A stretch of DNA of 6,425 nt from an uncultured Lachnospiraceae bacterium. Lineage in GTDB: Bacteria; Bacillota_A; Clostridia; Lachnospirales; Lachnospiraceae. The notes beneath the pieces were generated by a model that was given only the letters and a program-made list of their open reading frames with translations, made no database searches and was not told the origin of the DNA. Made by a program: the position numbers and the translations under genes. Of this stretch, positions 1-5,464 are shown piece by piece. Location: contig CATLIP010000143.1 in NCBI GenBank assembly GCA_949957035.1, forward strand, positions 1 through 6,425, given 5' to 3'. Position 1 is the stretch's first letter. Every line of letters starts with the position of its first letter.

Positions 1-1
1 G

Positions 2-580
2 CACAGGGCAAGATATCATTCCAGCGTGATAGATGTAGAGAATCTCCATTCCGGGCAGGAATTTAGAGAACTGCCGGACACCTATACGATTTTCATTATT
101 GAAAAAGATTTTTATGGCAAAGGTGAGCCGCTTTATCCAATTGAGAGGATTAACCTTGCCACGGGTAAATCTTTTGAGGATGGGGAACATATACTTTATG
201 TGAACGGAGAATACCGTGGAGAATCCAATCTTGGAAAGCTCATGCACGATTTCAACTGTACGCAGGCATCCGATATGAATTTTGAACTGATGGCAGAACG
301 GACACGGTATCTGAAAGAAGACCCGAAGGGAGTGAATGAGATGTGCCGCATCATGGAAGATATGAGAAATGAATCCTTGGAACAAGGAATAAAACAAGGA
401 ATAAAGCAAGGGATAAAGCAAGGAATAAAGCAAGGGATAAAGCAAGGGATAAATGAAGGGATGAAAGAAGCTGCACTTCGAATGTTATCTGCCGGAAAAT
501 ATGCTTTAGATGAAATTGCCAATATTTCAGGGCTTTCTCTTGAAGAAGTAAGTCAGCTAAAAGTAGAAAAAAATATATAA
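2..580 (+). CDS. Rpn-family / PD-(D/E)XK nuclease transposase-like protein, C-terminal part (5' end outside window)
   Basis: The frame is open from base 2 to the TAA at 578-580, giving 192 visible residues; the true start lies off the left edge. A GTG at 26 is possible but unlikely, because the upstream in-frame residues (HRARYHSS) continue the family pattern R-A-R-Y-x-x-S-x-I-D. That stretch, followed by a L-P-x-x-Y-x-I-F-I-I strand and the P-L-Y-x-I-E-R segment, is typical of the middle of Rpn/PDDEXK_2 proteins. The R-Y-L-K-E-D-P-K-G-V-N-E-M-C region and a polar Q-G-I-K repeat tail typically follow. The last ~35 residues (A-G-K-Y-A-L-D-E-I-A-x-x-S-G-L-S-L-E-E-V) resemble the short helical end motif of these proteins. 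Characterised Rpn relatives are DNA endonucleases that promote recombination. The catalytic PD-(D/E)XK core would lie upstream, so activity cannot be judged here. No SD is seen before GTG 26. Confidence 0.8.
   Translation, partial: HRARYHSSVIDVENLHSGQEFRELPDTYTIFIIEKDFYGKGEPLYPIERINLATGKSFEDGEHILYVNGEYRGESNLGKLMHDFNCTQASDMNFELMAERTRYLKEDPKGVNEMCRIMEDMRNESLEQGIKQGIKQGIKQGIKQGIKQGINEGMKEAALRMLSAGKYALDEIANISGLSLEEVSQLKVEKNI
383..454 (+). repeat. 12-bp tandem repeat (six units, encodes Q-G-I-K)
   Basis: Six consecutive 12-base units of form CAAGGRATAAAR lie in frame: five encode Q-G-I-K and the sixth, ending in AAT, encodes Q-G-I-N. Units differ only at third codon positions (GGA/GGG, AAA/AAG). 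A decayed seventh unit (GAAGGGATGAAA) follows. Because the unit is a multiple of three, gain or loss of copies would change tail length without breaking the frame. Confidence 0.95.
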
Positions 581-590
581 ACCAGTACCT

Positions 591-634
591 ATAGGGCCGG
601 GAATCTAAAAGCAGGTTTCCCGGTCCTATTTTTT
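591..634 (+). terminator. Rho-independent terminator of the Rpn-like gene
   Basis: The 13-base arm at 591-603 (ATAGGGCCGGGAA) pairs with 617-629 (TTCCCGGTCCTAT) with a single G-U pair, around a 13-base loop. It runs into six T's at 629-634. It starts 10 bases after the TAA of the upstream gene. On the opposite strand there is no U tract, so it should act mainly on rightward transcripts. Confidence 0.9.
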
Positions 635-675
635 ATGCTCTCATATGTATATTTTAAACCTTTCGCTGTCAGCAT

Positions 676-699
676 AAAATGAAGGCTGGCGCTTCCTTC
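676..699 (-). terminator. Weak possible terminator of the exchanger gene
   Basis: Directly after the exchanger stop codon, read on the minus strand, GAAGG (699-695) can pair with CCTTC (685-681) around a 9-base loop. It is followed by ATTTTATG. The stem is only 5 bp and the U run four bases, so this is a tentative call. Confidence 0.25.
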
Positions 700-1671
700 T
701 TACCGCAGCAATATATATACAAAAAATACCAGATACGCCAGCAAAAACACAATACCTTCATACTTACGAATCTCCCGTTTACTTAACGCCGCCAAATACA
801 CAAGCAGGCTTGCCCCTATCAGAATCACCGTATCATACACCGCCGTAATATCCATCACTATCGGTGTAATGCTGGCAGACGCCCCAAGAATCAGAAGAAT
901 ATTAAAAATATTCGAGCCCACCACATTGCCAACCGCAAGGTCGTTCTCACCTTTGCCTGCCGCCACAACAGACGTAACCAGCTCCGGCAGCGACGTACCC
1001 AGTGCTACGATAGTAAGCCCGATAAATGTCTGGCTCAGCCCGAACTGCACTGCAATCGCACTGGCGCTGTCCACCACCAGATTCCCGCCCAGAACAATTC
1101 CGGCAAGACCGCACCCTATATACAACACACTGTTTGCAGAGCTTAAAACTTTATACTCATCCTCATCATCCACCTCCTGCCTGTCTCTGGCCGCAAGCGC
1201 ATCCGTCACAGTCGCATAGAGGAAAATCATGAACAGCACAAGAAATAATATTCCGCCCCACCTTCCAAGGACAAACTTTCCGCCACCGCTTAAAACCTTG
1301 GAAATAGAAAAATCCGAATTTAGCAAAAGCAAAATTACGGTAATAAATATAGAAAAAGGAAATTCTTTCTTAAGCAAAGACCATTTTGCCTGAACCGGAT
1401 TCACCAACGCACAGCATCCCAAAACCACCAGAAGATTAAAGATATTAGAGCCCAATACATTACTCACCGCAAGATCATTATCCCCCCGCATTGCCGCCGT
1501 AACACTGACCGAAAATTCCGGCATACTCGTTCCAAACGCCACCACAGTAAGTCCAATCACGATAGTCGGCACCTTAAGAATCCGGGCCACACTGGAACTT
1601 CCGTCCACAAAAAAATCTGCACCCTTAATCAATAACACAAATCCTATAATCAGCAATATATAATCCATCAT
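700..1671 (-). CDS. CaCA-family sodium/calcium exchanger-like membrane protein
   Basis: This 323-residue, very hydrophobic protein matches the prokaryotic calcium/cation antiporter family (YrbG type), which extrudes Ca2+ across the cytoplasmic membrane in exchange for Na+ or H+. It carries the two diagnostic inverted alpha repeats. Repeat 1 has G-T-S-M-P-E (residues 47-52) and G-S-N-I-F-N (74-79); repeat 2 has G-T-S-L-P-E (225-230) and G-S-N-I-F-N (252-257). The P-E glutamates and the S-N pairs are the expected ion-site residues and both sets are intact. About ten membrane helices are visible, split by an acidic, charged loop near residues 160-173. Length is normal for the family. The start is ATG at 1671 or the immediately following ATG at 1668; upstream, AGGGATGGGG on the minus strand supplies an SD that is close to the first ATG and better spaced for the second. 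It is divergent from the pseudouridine synthase gene. The ion actually carried is inferred, not shown. Confidence 0.92.
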   Translation of the reverse strand: MMDYILLIIGFVLLIKGADFFVDGSSSVARILKVPTIVIGLTVVAFGTSMPEFSVSVTAAMRGDNDLAVSNVLGSNIFNLLVVLGCCALVNPVQAKWSLLKKEFPFSIFITVILLLLNSDFSISKVLSGGGKFVLGRWGGILFLVLFMIFLYATVTDALAARDRQEVDDEDEYKVLSSANSVLYIGCGLAGIVLGGNLVVDSASAIAVQFGLSQTFIGLTIVALGTSLPELVTSVVAAGKGENDLAVGNVVGSNIFNILLILGASASITPIVMDITAVYDTVILIGASLLVYLAALSKREIRKYEGIVFLLAYLVFFVYILLR

Positions 1672-1691
1672 ACCCCATCCCTAATTTTTAT

Positions 1692-1720
1692 TTGCATATT
1701 TTCATACACTATGATTAAAT
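1692..1720 (+). promoter_or_regulatory. Possible weak promoter for the pseudouridine synthase gene
   Basis: TTGCAT at 1692-1697 and TTAAAT at 1715-1720 are 17 bases apart in the gap between the divergent exchanger and pseudouridine synthase genes. The -35 matches consensus at four positions and the -10 is poor. I see no convincing promoter for the exchanger on the other strand. Confidence 0.25.
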
Positions 1721-1745
1721 GATAAGAGTAGATTGAATGAAAGTC

Positions 1746-1751
1746 AAGGAG
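1746..1751 (+). promoter_or_regulatory. Ribosome binding site that decides the pseudouridine synthase start
   Basis: AAGGAG lies 9 bases before ATG 1761. The more upstream in-frame ATG at 1737 has no comparable SD, and this AAGGAG would then lie inside its coding sequence. This favours 1761 as the start. Confidence 0.8.
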
Positions 1752-1760
1752 AATTGTTAT

Positions 1761-2444
1761 ATGATAACAAACACATTAGAAATATTATATGAAGATCCCC
1801 ATATCATAGTATGCGTCAAGCCCCACGGCATTGCAACACAGAGTCGAAGAACGGGCGTTCCCGACATGGTAAATCTCCTAAAGAACCACCTCCACAAGAC
1901 TTCCCGTACCAAAGGAGAACCCTATCTTGCGGTTATCCACCGCTTAGACCAGCCCGTAACCGGAATCCTGGTCTTTGCAAAGACCCCTTTTGCCGCCAGA
2001 GAATTAAACCGCCAGCTCACCTCATGCGGCTTCGGGAAATACTACCGCACCCTCGTAGAAGGACGCCCTGAAACTCCCGAAGGCATCCTCGAGCACTATC
2101 TCATCAAAGACCCCCGCACCAACCGTTCCCGGGTCTGCCGCCCCGAAACTCGCGGCTCCAAACTCGCAAGACTGCGTTACTCCACCGTCCCGGACAGGCA
2201 CAGATATTATTCCGGTGAATATGCATCCCTTCCCAATGTCACCGAATTAGAAATCAAACTGGAAACCGGACGCCACCACCAAATCCGCGTCCAGTTAGCC
2301 CACATTGGCTGCCCCATCATTGGCGACACCAAATACAACCCCAACTGCACAGCCTCCCCCTTATGGAGGAACATCTGTCTATGCGCCTGCCGTCTGGACT
2401 TCTACCACCCCAAGACTCACAAATTCCTCCACTTCCACCTGTGA
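1761..2444 (+). CDS. RluA-family RNA pseudouridine synthase, compact form without S4 domain
   Basis: This 227-residue protein converts specific uridines in RNA, usually rRNA, to pseudouridine in the cytoplasm. The catalytic motif H-R-L-D-Q-P-V-T-G is present with the nucleophile Asp at residue 63. It follows the N-terminal I-V-C-V-K-P-H-G strand, where family members show a K-P-x-G-x pattern. Later family blocks are K-Y-Y-R-T-L-V-E-G near 93-101, G-R-H-H-Q-I-R at 170-176 and G-D-T-K-Y at 188-192. There is no N-terminal S4 RNA-binding domain, so it belongs to the short RluA/RluC-like group, and its exact target site cannot be assigned. ATG 1761 was chosen over ATG 1737 (235 residues) because of the SD. 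The gene converges on spoVG, and no clear rightward terminator follows it. The coding strand is strikingly rich in C over G, unlike its neighbours. Confidence 0.92.
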   Translation: MITNTLEILYEDPHIIVCVKPHGIATQSRRTGVPDMVNLLKNHLHKTSRTKGEPYLAVIHRLDQPVTGILVFAKTPFAARELNRQLTSCGFGKYYRTLVEGRPETPEGILEHYLIKDPRTNRSRVCRPETRGSKLARLRYSTVPDRHRYYSGEYASLPNVTELEIKLETGRHHQIRVQLAHIGCPIIGDTKYNPNCTASPLWRNICLCACRLDFYHPKTHKFLHFHL

Positions 2445-2498
2445 GACAATCCATATCCCCAAACTGCCGTCCACCATGGGGAAATCTCCCAACCACAG

Positions 2499-2525
2499 AA
2501 AAAGAGGGCACTTACTCGCCCTCTT
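2499..2525 (-). terminator. Intrinsic terminator overlapping the 3' end of spoVG
   Basis: Read on the minus strand, AAGAGGGC (2525-2518) pairs perfectly with GCCCTCTT (2509-2502). The 8-base loop (2517-2510) contains the spoVG TAA stop. The U run is five bases (2503-2499), two of them in the stem. It would end leftward transcripts from glgC-glgD-spoVG. On the plus strand no T tract follows, so it should not efficiently terminate the convergent pseudouridine synthase transcript. Confidence 0.8.
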
Positions 2526-2781
2526 CCTCCAATGCTTCTTCGTACTTCTCAAGGATAATACTCTGTATGCGCTCTCTTGTTCCTGAGTTAATCGGATGTG
2601 CTATATCTCGATACTCTCCGTCCACTGCTTTCTTGCTTGGCATAGCGATAAAGAGTCCCTTCTCACCCTCGATGACTTTGATATCGTGTACCACAAACTC
2701 CTCGTCCATAGTAATGGACACAACTGCCTTGAGCTTGCCTTCCTTTGCCACCTTTCTCACGCGTACATCTGTAATCTGCAT
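2512..2781 (-). CDS. spoVG: SpoVG, septation/sporulation nucleic-acid-binding regulator
   Basis: This 89-residue protein aligns across its length with the SpoVG family. Recognisable blocks are [10 protein letters not shown] at the start, [12 protein letters not shown] (28-39), F-I-A-M-P-S-K-K (44-51) and [12 protein letters not shown] (54-65). An acidic tail (81-89) follows a C-terminal helix. The family is described as a small DNA/RNA-binding regulator: in Bacillus it affects asymmetric septation and sporulation, and in other bacteria it acts as a pleiotropic regulator. The start matches the family N-terminus. Its ribosome binding site is odd: AAGGAG (2787-2782) abuts the ATG with no spacer, while AAAGGGG (2799-2793) is 11 bases away. 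The gene follows glgD after a 71-base gap without an intervening terminator, so co-transcription with glgCD is likely but inferred. The hairpin of its terminator uses the last codons. Confidence 0.96.
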   Translation of the reverse strand: MQITDVRVRKVAKEGKLKAVVSITMDEEFVVHDIKVIEGEKGLFIAMPSKKAVDGEYRDIAHPINSGTRERIQSIILEKYEEALEEEGE

Positions 2782-2799
2782 CTCCTTACTTGCCCCTTT
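2782..2799 (-). promoter_or_regulatory. spoVG ribosome binding region with unusual spacing
   Basis: Two SD-like elements precede ATG 2781 on the minus strand: AAGGAG touching the start codon (2787-2782) and AAAGGGG (2799-2793) at an 11-base distance. The first is too close and the second rather far by usual standards. The family-conserved N-terminus still supports the ATG. Confidence 0.5.
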
Positions 2800-2808
2800 C
2801 TTCCTAAG

Positions 2809-2841
2809 GGAACCGGCGCGGAAATCCCCTCATCCGGCTCC
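2809..2841 (-). other. Possible mRNA hairpin between glgD and spoVG
   Basis: In the minus-strand RNA, GGAGCCGG (2841-2834) can pair with CCGGUUCC (2816-2809), eight pairs including one G-U, around a 17-base loop. No U tract follows, so it is not an intrinsic terminator. It lies just upstream of the spoVG ribosome binding region and could affect mRNA stability or translation; that is inference. Confidence 0.4.
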
Positions 2842-2846
2842 TGGCT

Positions 2847-2864
2847 TATGCACTATAGTGCATA
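2847..2864. repeat. Perfect 18-bp palindrome across the glgD stop codon
   Basis: TATGCACTATAGTGCATA reads the same on both strands. On the minus strand it includes the last glgD codons (Y-A-L) and the TAG stop at 2855-2853. As RNA it can form a 7-bp stem with a TATA loop. No U tract follows. It could be a protein binding site or a processing hairpin between glgD and spoVG; the role is unknown. Confidence 0.85.
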
Positions 2865-3971
2865 CCTCTCGTTCTTTTCTACGACTACTTTCACACCGTT
2901 CGCCCCGACATGACGTGTGTTCGCCCTGATCGTATCCCTGCTTTCTACAATGCAATTCTCAATGTACGTATTATCCCCAAGATATACATCATTCAGAATA
3001 ACCGAGTTTTTAATCACACAGTTATTCCCAACGAATGTCTTCTTGAAGAGAACCGAGTTCTCCACTGTTCCGTTAATAATGCTGCCGCTCCCCACAAGAC
3101 TGTTCTTAACGATAGCTCCAGGATTGTACTTCGCAGGCGGCAGGTCGCTTACCTTAGAATAAACCTCCGGATACTCCCGGAAGAAATACCTGCGTACCTC
3201 CGGTTTCAGGAAATCCATATTCGTCCGGTAATAGGCCCCCACCGTTGAAATGTTGTTCCAGTAGTCCTTTATCTCATAACCGTACATCCTCTTCAGATTC
3301 TTATATCTGATTAGAATATCCGTTACGAAATCATGTCTCTCTTCCTCAGCGCAATGCTCAATCAGGTCAATAAGAAGTCTCCTTCTAATCACATAAATCC
3401 CTGCCGATATCATATTTGAAGTGGCCAGCATGGGCTTCTCTTCAAATTCCTCAATGCGCATGTCCTCATTCAGTTTCAAAGTTCCAAAACGGCTGGCATC
3501 CTCGTCCGCACCCAGTCGCTTGCAGACAACCGTCACATCCGACTTCTTTCGGATATGATATTCCAGCACTTTATTATAATTCATCTTATACACAGCGTCG
3601 CCAGAGGAAATAATCACATAGGGTTCATGACACTTTCTCAGGAAATCAAGATTCTGATAAATGGCGTCTGCCGTCCCTCTGTACCAGTATCCGTTGTCCG
3701 CTGTTATAGTCGGGGTAAATACATACAATCCCCCCTGCTTTCTCCCGAAATCCCACCACTTGGAAGAATTAAGATGTTCATTCAGCGAACGTGCATTATA
3801 CTGAGTCAGCACTGCAACCTTCTGAATATGGGAATTTGACATATTGCTCAGCGCAAAATCAATCGCCCTGTAGCTCCCTGCAATCGGCATGGCTGCAATC
3901 GCCCGTCTCTGGGTCAGTTCACGCATCTTATGGCTGTTACCGCCTGCTAAAATAATACCTACCGCTCTCAT
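2853..3971 (-). CDS. glgD: GlgD, regulatory/non-catalytic subunit of glucose-1-phosphate adenylyltransferase
   Basis: This 372-residue paralogue of GlgC has an N-terminal nucleotidyltransferase fold (about 1-250) and a C-terminal left-handed beta-helix with hexapeptide-like repeats (about 285-345). It keeps W-Y-R-G-T-A-D-A-I (96-104), the E-E-K-P lysine (K179) and the metal-site Asp (D125). Key active-site positions differ from GlgC. The G-G-Q-G-S-R-L loop becomes G-G-N-S-H-K-M (10-16). The lysine of the GlgC K-P-A motif (K28) aligns with I25. S-G-D-H becomes S-G-D-A (A126). In studied Firmicutes, GlgD has little or no activity alone and modulates or stabilises GlgC in a heterotetramer, and these substitutions agree. 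Its ATG overlaps the glgC TGA (ATGA), with AGGTGG (3983-3978) as SD 6 bases before the start, so translation is probably coupled to glgC. The shorter length relative to GlgC is normal. Confidence 0.95.
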   Translation of the reverse strand: MRAVGIILAGGNSHKMRELTQRRAIAAMPIAGSYRAIDFALSNMSNSHIQKVAVLTQYNARSLNEHLNSSKWWDFGRKQGGLYVFTPTITADNGYWYRGTADAIYQNLDFLRKCHEPYVIISSGDAVYKMNYNKVLEYHIRKKSDVTVVCKRLGADEDASRFGTLKLNEDMRIEEFEEKPMLATSNMISAGIYVIRRRLLIDLIEHCAEEERHDFVTDILIRYKNLKRMYGYEIKDYWNNISTVGAYYRTNMDFLKPEVRRYFFREYPEVYSKVSDLPPAKYNPGAIVKNSLVGSGSIINGTVENSVLFKKTFVGNNCVIKNSVILNDVYLGDNTYIENCIVESRDTIRANTRHVGANGVKVVVEKNERYAL

Positions 3972-5242
3972 ACTCGTCCACCTGCCTTTATCAATGTCTC
4001 TCCGCTCTCCAGCACGCCGTTCGGATAATCCTCCCCAGATGTCACGCCGCTGATGGCAGTATTCTTTCCGACCTGTACTCCGTCCGGTATCACAGAATTC
4101 TCTCCGACCGTAACCAGGCCGAAGGAATAGATTGCCGGTTTCGACTTATTCGGCACGTCGCTGCCGATGCCAAAGGTCACGCGATCCCCTATCTTACAGT
4201 TCTCCGCGATGACCGCTTTCTCGATTACACAGTCTCTTCCGATATGAACATCCTGCATGATAATCGAATCGCGAATCACCGATCCCTCCTCAATGATTAC
4301 GCCAGACCCAATCACACAGTTATGCACTTCTCCGCAAATCTCTGAGCCATTGCCGATAATACTCCTGTCAACCACTGCCTGTCCTGAAATATACTGGGGC
4401 GGAAGGGCTCCACTGTTGGTATAAATCTTCCAATATTCCTCGTACAGGTTGAACTCAGGAATAATGTCGATTAACTCCATATTGGCCTCCCAGTAAGAGC
4501 CGAGGGTTCCAACATCCTTCCAGTATCCGTTGTATTCGTATGCAAACAGCCTCTGCCCCCGTTCATGGCAATATGGTATGATATGTTTCCCGAAATCACA
4601 CCCCTGAACCTTCTCCAGAGCAATCAATGCCTCCTTCAAAACCTTCCAGCTAAATATATAGATACCCATGGACGCCAGATTACTCTTCGGCTCCGGCGGT
4701 TTCTCCTGGAACTCCGCAATCTTACCTCCCTCATCTGTCACCACAATTCCAAACCTGCTGGCCTCCTCTTTCGGCACAGGCATGGCGGCAATTGTAACAT
4801 CCGCATTGTTCTCTTTATGGTAATCCAGCATCACCTCGTAATCCATCTTGTAGATATGATCCCCTGACAATATCAGCACATAGTCCGGGTTAAATGTCTC
4901 CATATAATCAAGATTCTGGTATATGGCATTGGCCGTGCCTGTATACCACTCGCTGCTGCTGCTCTTCTCATAAGGCGGAAGAATCGTAACTCCTCCGAAG
5001 TTACGGTCCAAATCCCACGGGATACCTATCCCGATATGTGTGTTCAATCGTAACGGCTGATACTGCGTCAGCACCCCTACAGTATCAATTCCTGAGTTAA
5101 TGCAGTTGCTGAGCGGGAAGTCTATGATCCTGTATTTGCCTCCAAAAGCAACGGCTGGCTTGGCCACTTTTGCTGTAAGAACCCCCAGTCTGCTTCCTTG
5201 GCCTCCGGCCAACAGCATTGCTATCATCTCTTTTTTCCTCAT
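3968..5242 (-). CDS. glgC: GlgC, glucose-1-phosphate adenylyltransferase catalytic subunit
   Basis: GlgC makes ADP-glucose and pyrophosphate from ATP and glucose-1-phosphate, the committed step of bacterial glycogen synthesis, in the cytoplasm. The 424-residue protein shows [10 protein letters not shown] (10-19), [12 protein letters not shown] (27-38) and [12 protein letters not shown] (99-110). It also has catalytic [10 protein letters not shown] (126-135, Asp128) and the glucose-1-phosphate lysine in E-K-P (Lys181). A C-terminal beta-helix starts near residue 285. After about residue 365 there is an extra tail ([10 protein letters not shown] onward) absent from the shorter Bacillus subtilis enzyme as I recall it, but normal in clostridial homologues. 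ATG 5242 is preceded by AAGGGG (5255-5250) at 7 bases. It is first of a leftward glgC-glgD-spoVG unit with a sigma-A-type promoter just upstream. Confidence 0.97.
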   Translation of the reverse strand: MRKKEMIAMLLAGGQGSRLGVLTAKVAKPAVAFGGKYRIIDFPLSNCINSGIDTVGVLTQYQPLRLNTHIGIGIPWDLDRNFGGVTILPPYEKSSSSEWYTGTANAIYQNLDYMETFNPDYVLILSGDHIYKMDYEVMLDYHKENNADVTIAAMPVPKEEASRFGIVVTDEGGKIAEFQEKPPEPKSNLASMGIYIFSWKVLKEALIALEKVQGCDFGKHIIPYCHERGQRLFAYEYNGYWKDVGTLGSYWEANMELIDIIPEFNLYEEYWKIYTNSGALPPQYISGQAVVDRSIIGNGSEICGEVHNCVIGSGVIIEEGSVIRDSIIMQDVHIGRDCVIEKAVIAENCKIGDRVTFGIGSDVPNKSKPAIYSFGLVTVGENSVIPDGVQVGKNTAISGVTSGEDYPNGVLESGETLIKAGGRV

Positions 5243-5273
5243 GTCATCACCCCTTCTCAGTAGTTTAATTCTT

Positions 5274-5302
5274 ATTATACCACAGTTTTCCTACATAGTG
5301 AA
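5274..5302 (-). promoter_or_regulatory. Sigma-A-type promoter for glgC-glgD(-spoVG)
   Basis: On the minus strand TTCACT (5302-5297) is followed after 17 bases by a perfect TATAAT (5279-5274). Transcription would start near 5267, about 25 bases before the glgC ATG, leaving a short leader that contains the AAGGGG SD. Confidence 0.7.
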
Positions 5303-5303
5303 C

Positions 5304-5339
5304 AATATTTACAAAAAAAGTGGTTTTTTTGTAAATATT
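5304..5339. repeat. Perfect 16-bp inverted repeat in the divergent glgC/murC control region
   Basis: AATATTTACAAAAAAA (5304-5319) and its exact reverse complement TTTTTTTGTAAATATT (5324-5339) flank the 4-base centre GTGG. It sits immediately upstream of the glgC -35 (one base away) and 28 bases upstream of the murC -35. It lies between two divergent promoters, with no gene end to terminate, so an operator, A-tract UP-like element or cruciform is more likely than a terminator. No function is proven. Confidence 0.85.
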
Positions 5340-5367
5340 TTATTAAAATAATACAAAAAATTTCGAC

Positions 5368-5396
5368 TTGGATTTTTTTCCATATATGTATATAAT
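5368..5396 (+). promoter_or_regulatory. Sigma-A-type promoter for murC
   Basis: TTGGAT (5368-5373) lies 17 bases before a perfect TATAAT (5391-5396). Transcription would start near 5403, giving a leader of about 60 bases before the murC ATG. Confidence 0.7.
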
Positions 5397-5416
5397 AATA
5401 TGAACAGAATATTATT
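5394..5416. repeat. 8-bp inverted repeat overlapping the murC -10 and start point
   Basis: AATAATAT (5394-5401) is the exact reverse complement of ATATTATT (5409-5416), with a 7-base centre. It overlaps the last bases of the murC -10 and the predicted transcription start, a position where a repressor could act. The sequence is very AT-rich, so chance is a real alternative. Confidence 0.45.
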
Positions 5417-5464
5417 TTTATGACAAGCAATAGCCTGTATTTCATCAAAAAAGGAAGGTATCTT

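Noticed and set aside
383..454. Could the short repeats be a CRISPR array?
   Set aside because: Units are 12 bases, directly abutting with no spacers, and in frame within a coding sequence.
196..522. Minus-strand open frame with a P-C-F-I repeat
   Set aside because: It is the antisense reading of the 12-bp tandem repeat in the Rpn-like gene.
1737..1760. Upstream ATG adding eight residues to the pseudouridine synthase
   Set aside because: No SD at proper distance, while ATG 1761 has AAGGAG 9 bases upstream.
2477..2491. TGGG...CCCA hairpin as a terminator for the pseudouridine synthase gene
   Set aside because: Only a 4-bp stem with no following T tract.
2363..2929. A 188-codon plus-strand open frame covering the pseudouridine synthase end, spoVG and the glgD end
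   Set aside because: It is a shadow of three well-supported genes in other frames, rich in S/P/T, and crosses gene borders and the spoVG terminator.
5304..5339. Inverted repeat as an intrinsic terminator
   Set aside because: It lies between two divergent genes with no upstream transcript to end, and its stem is almost entirely A-T with only two G-C pairs at scattered positions.
5400..5423. Seven-codon leader peptide ORF before murC
   Set aside because: It has no ribosome binding site and begins at or before the predicted transcription start.
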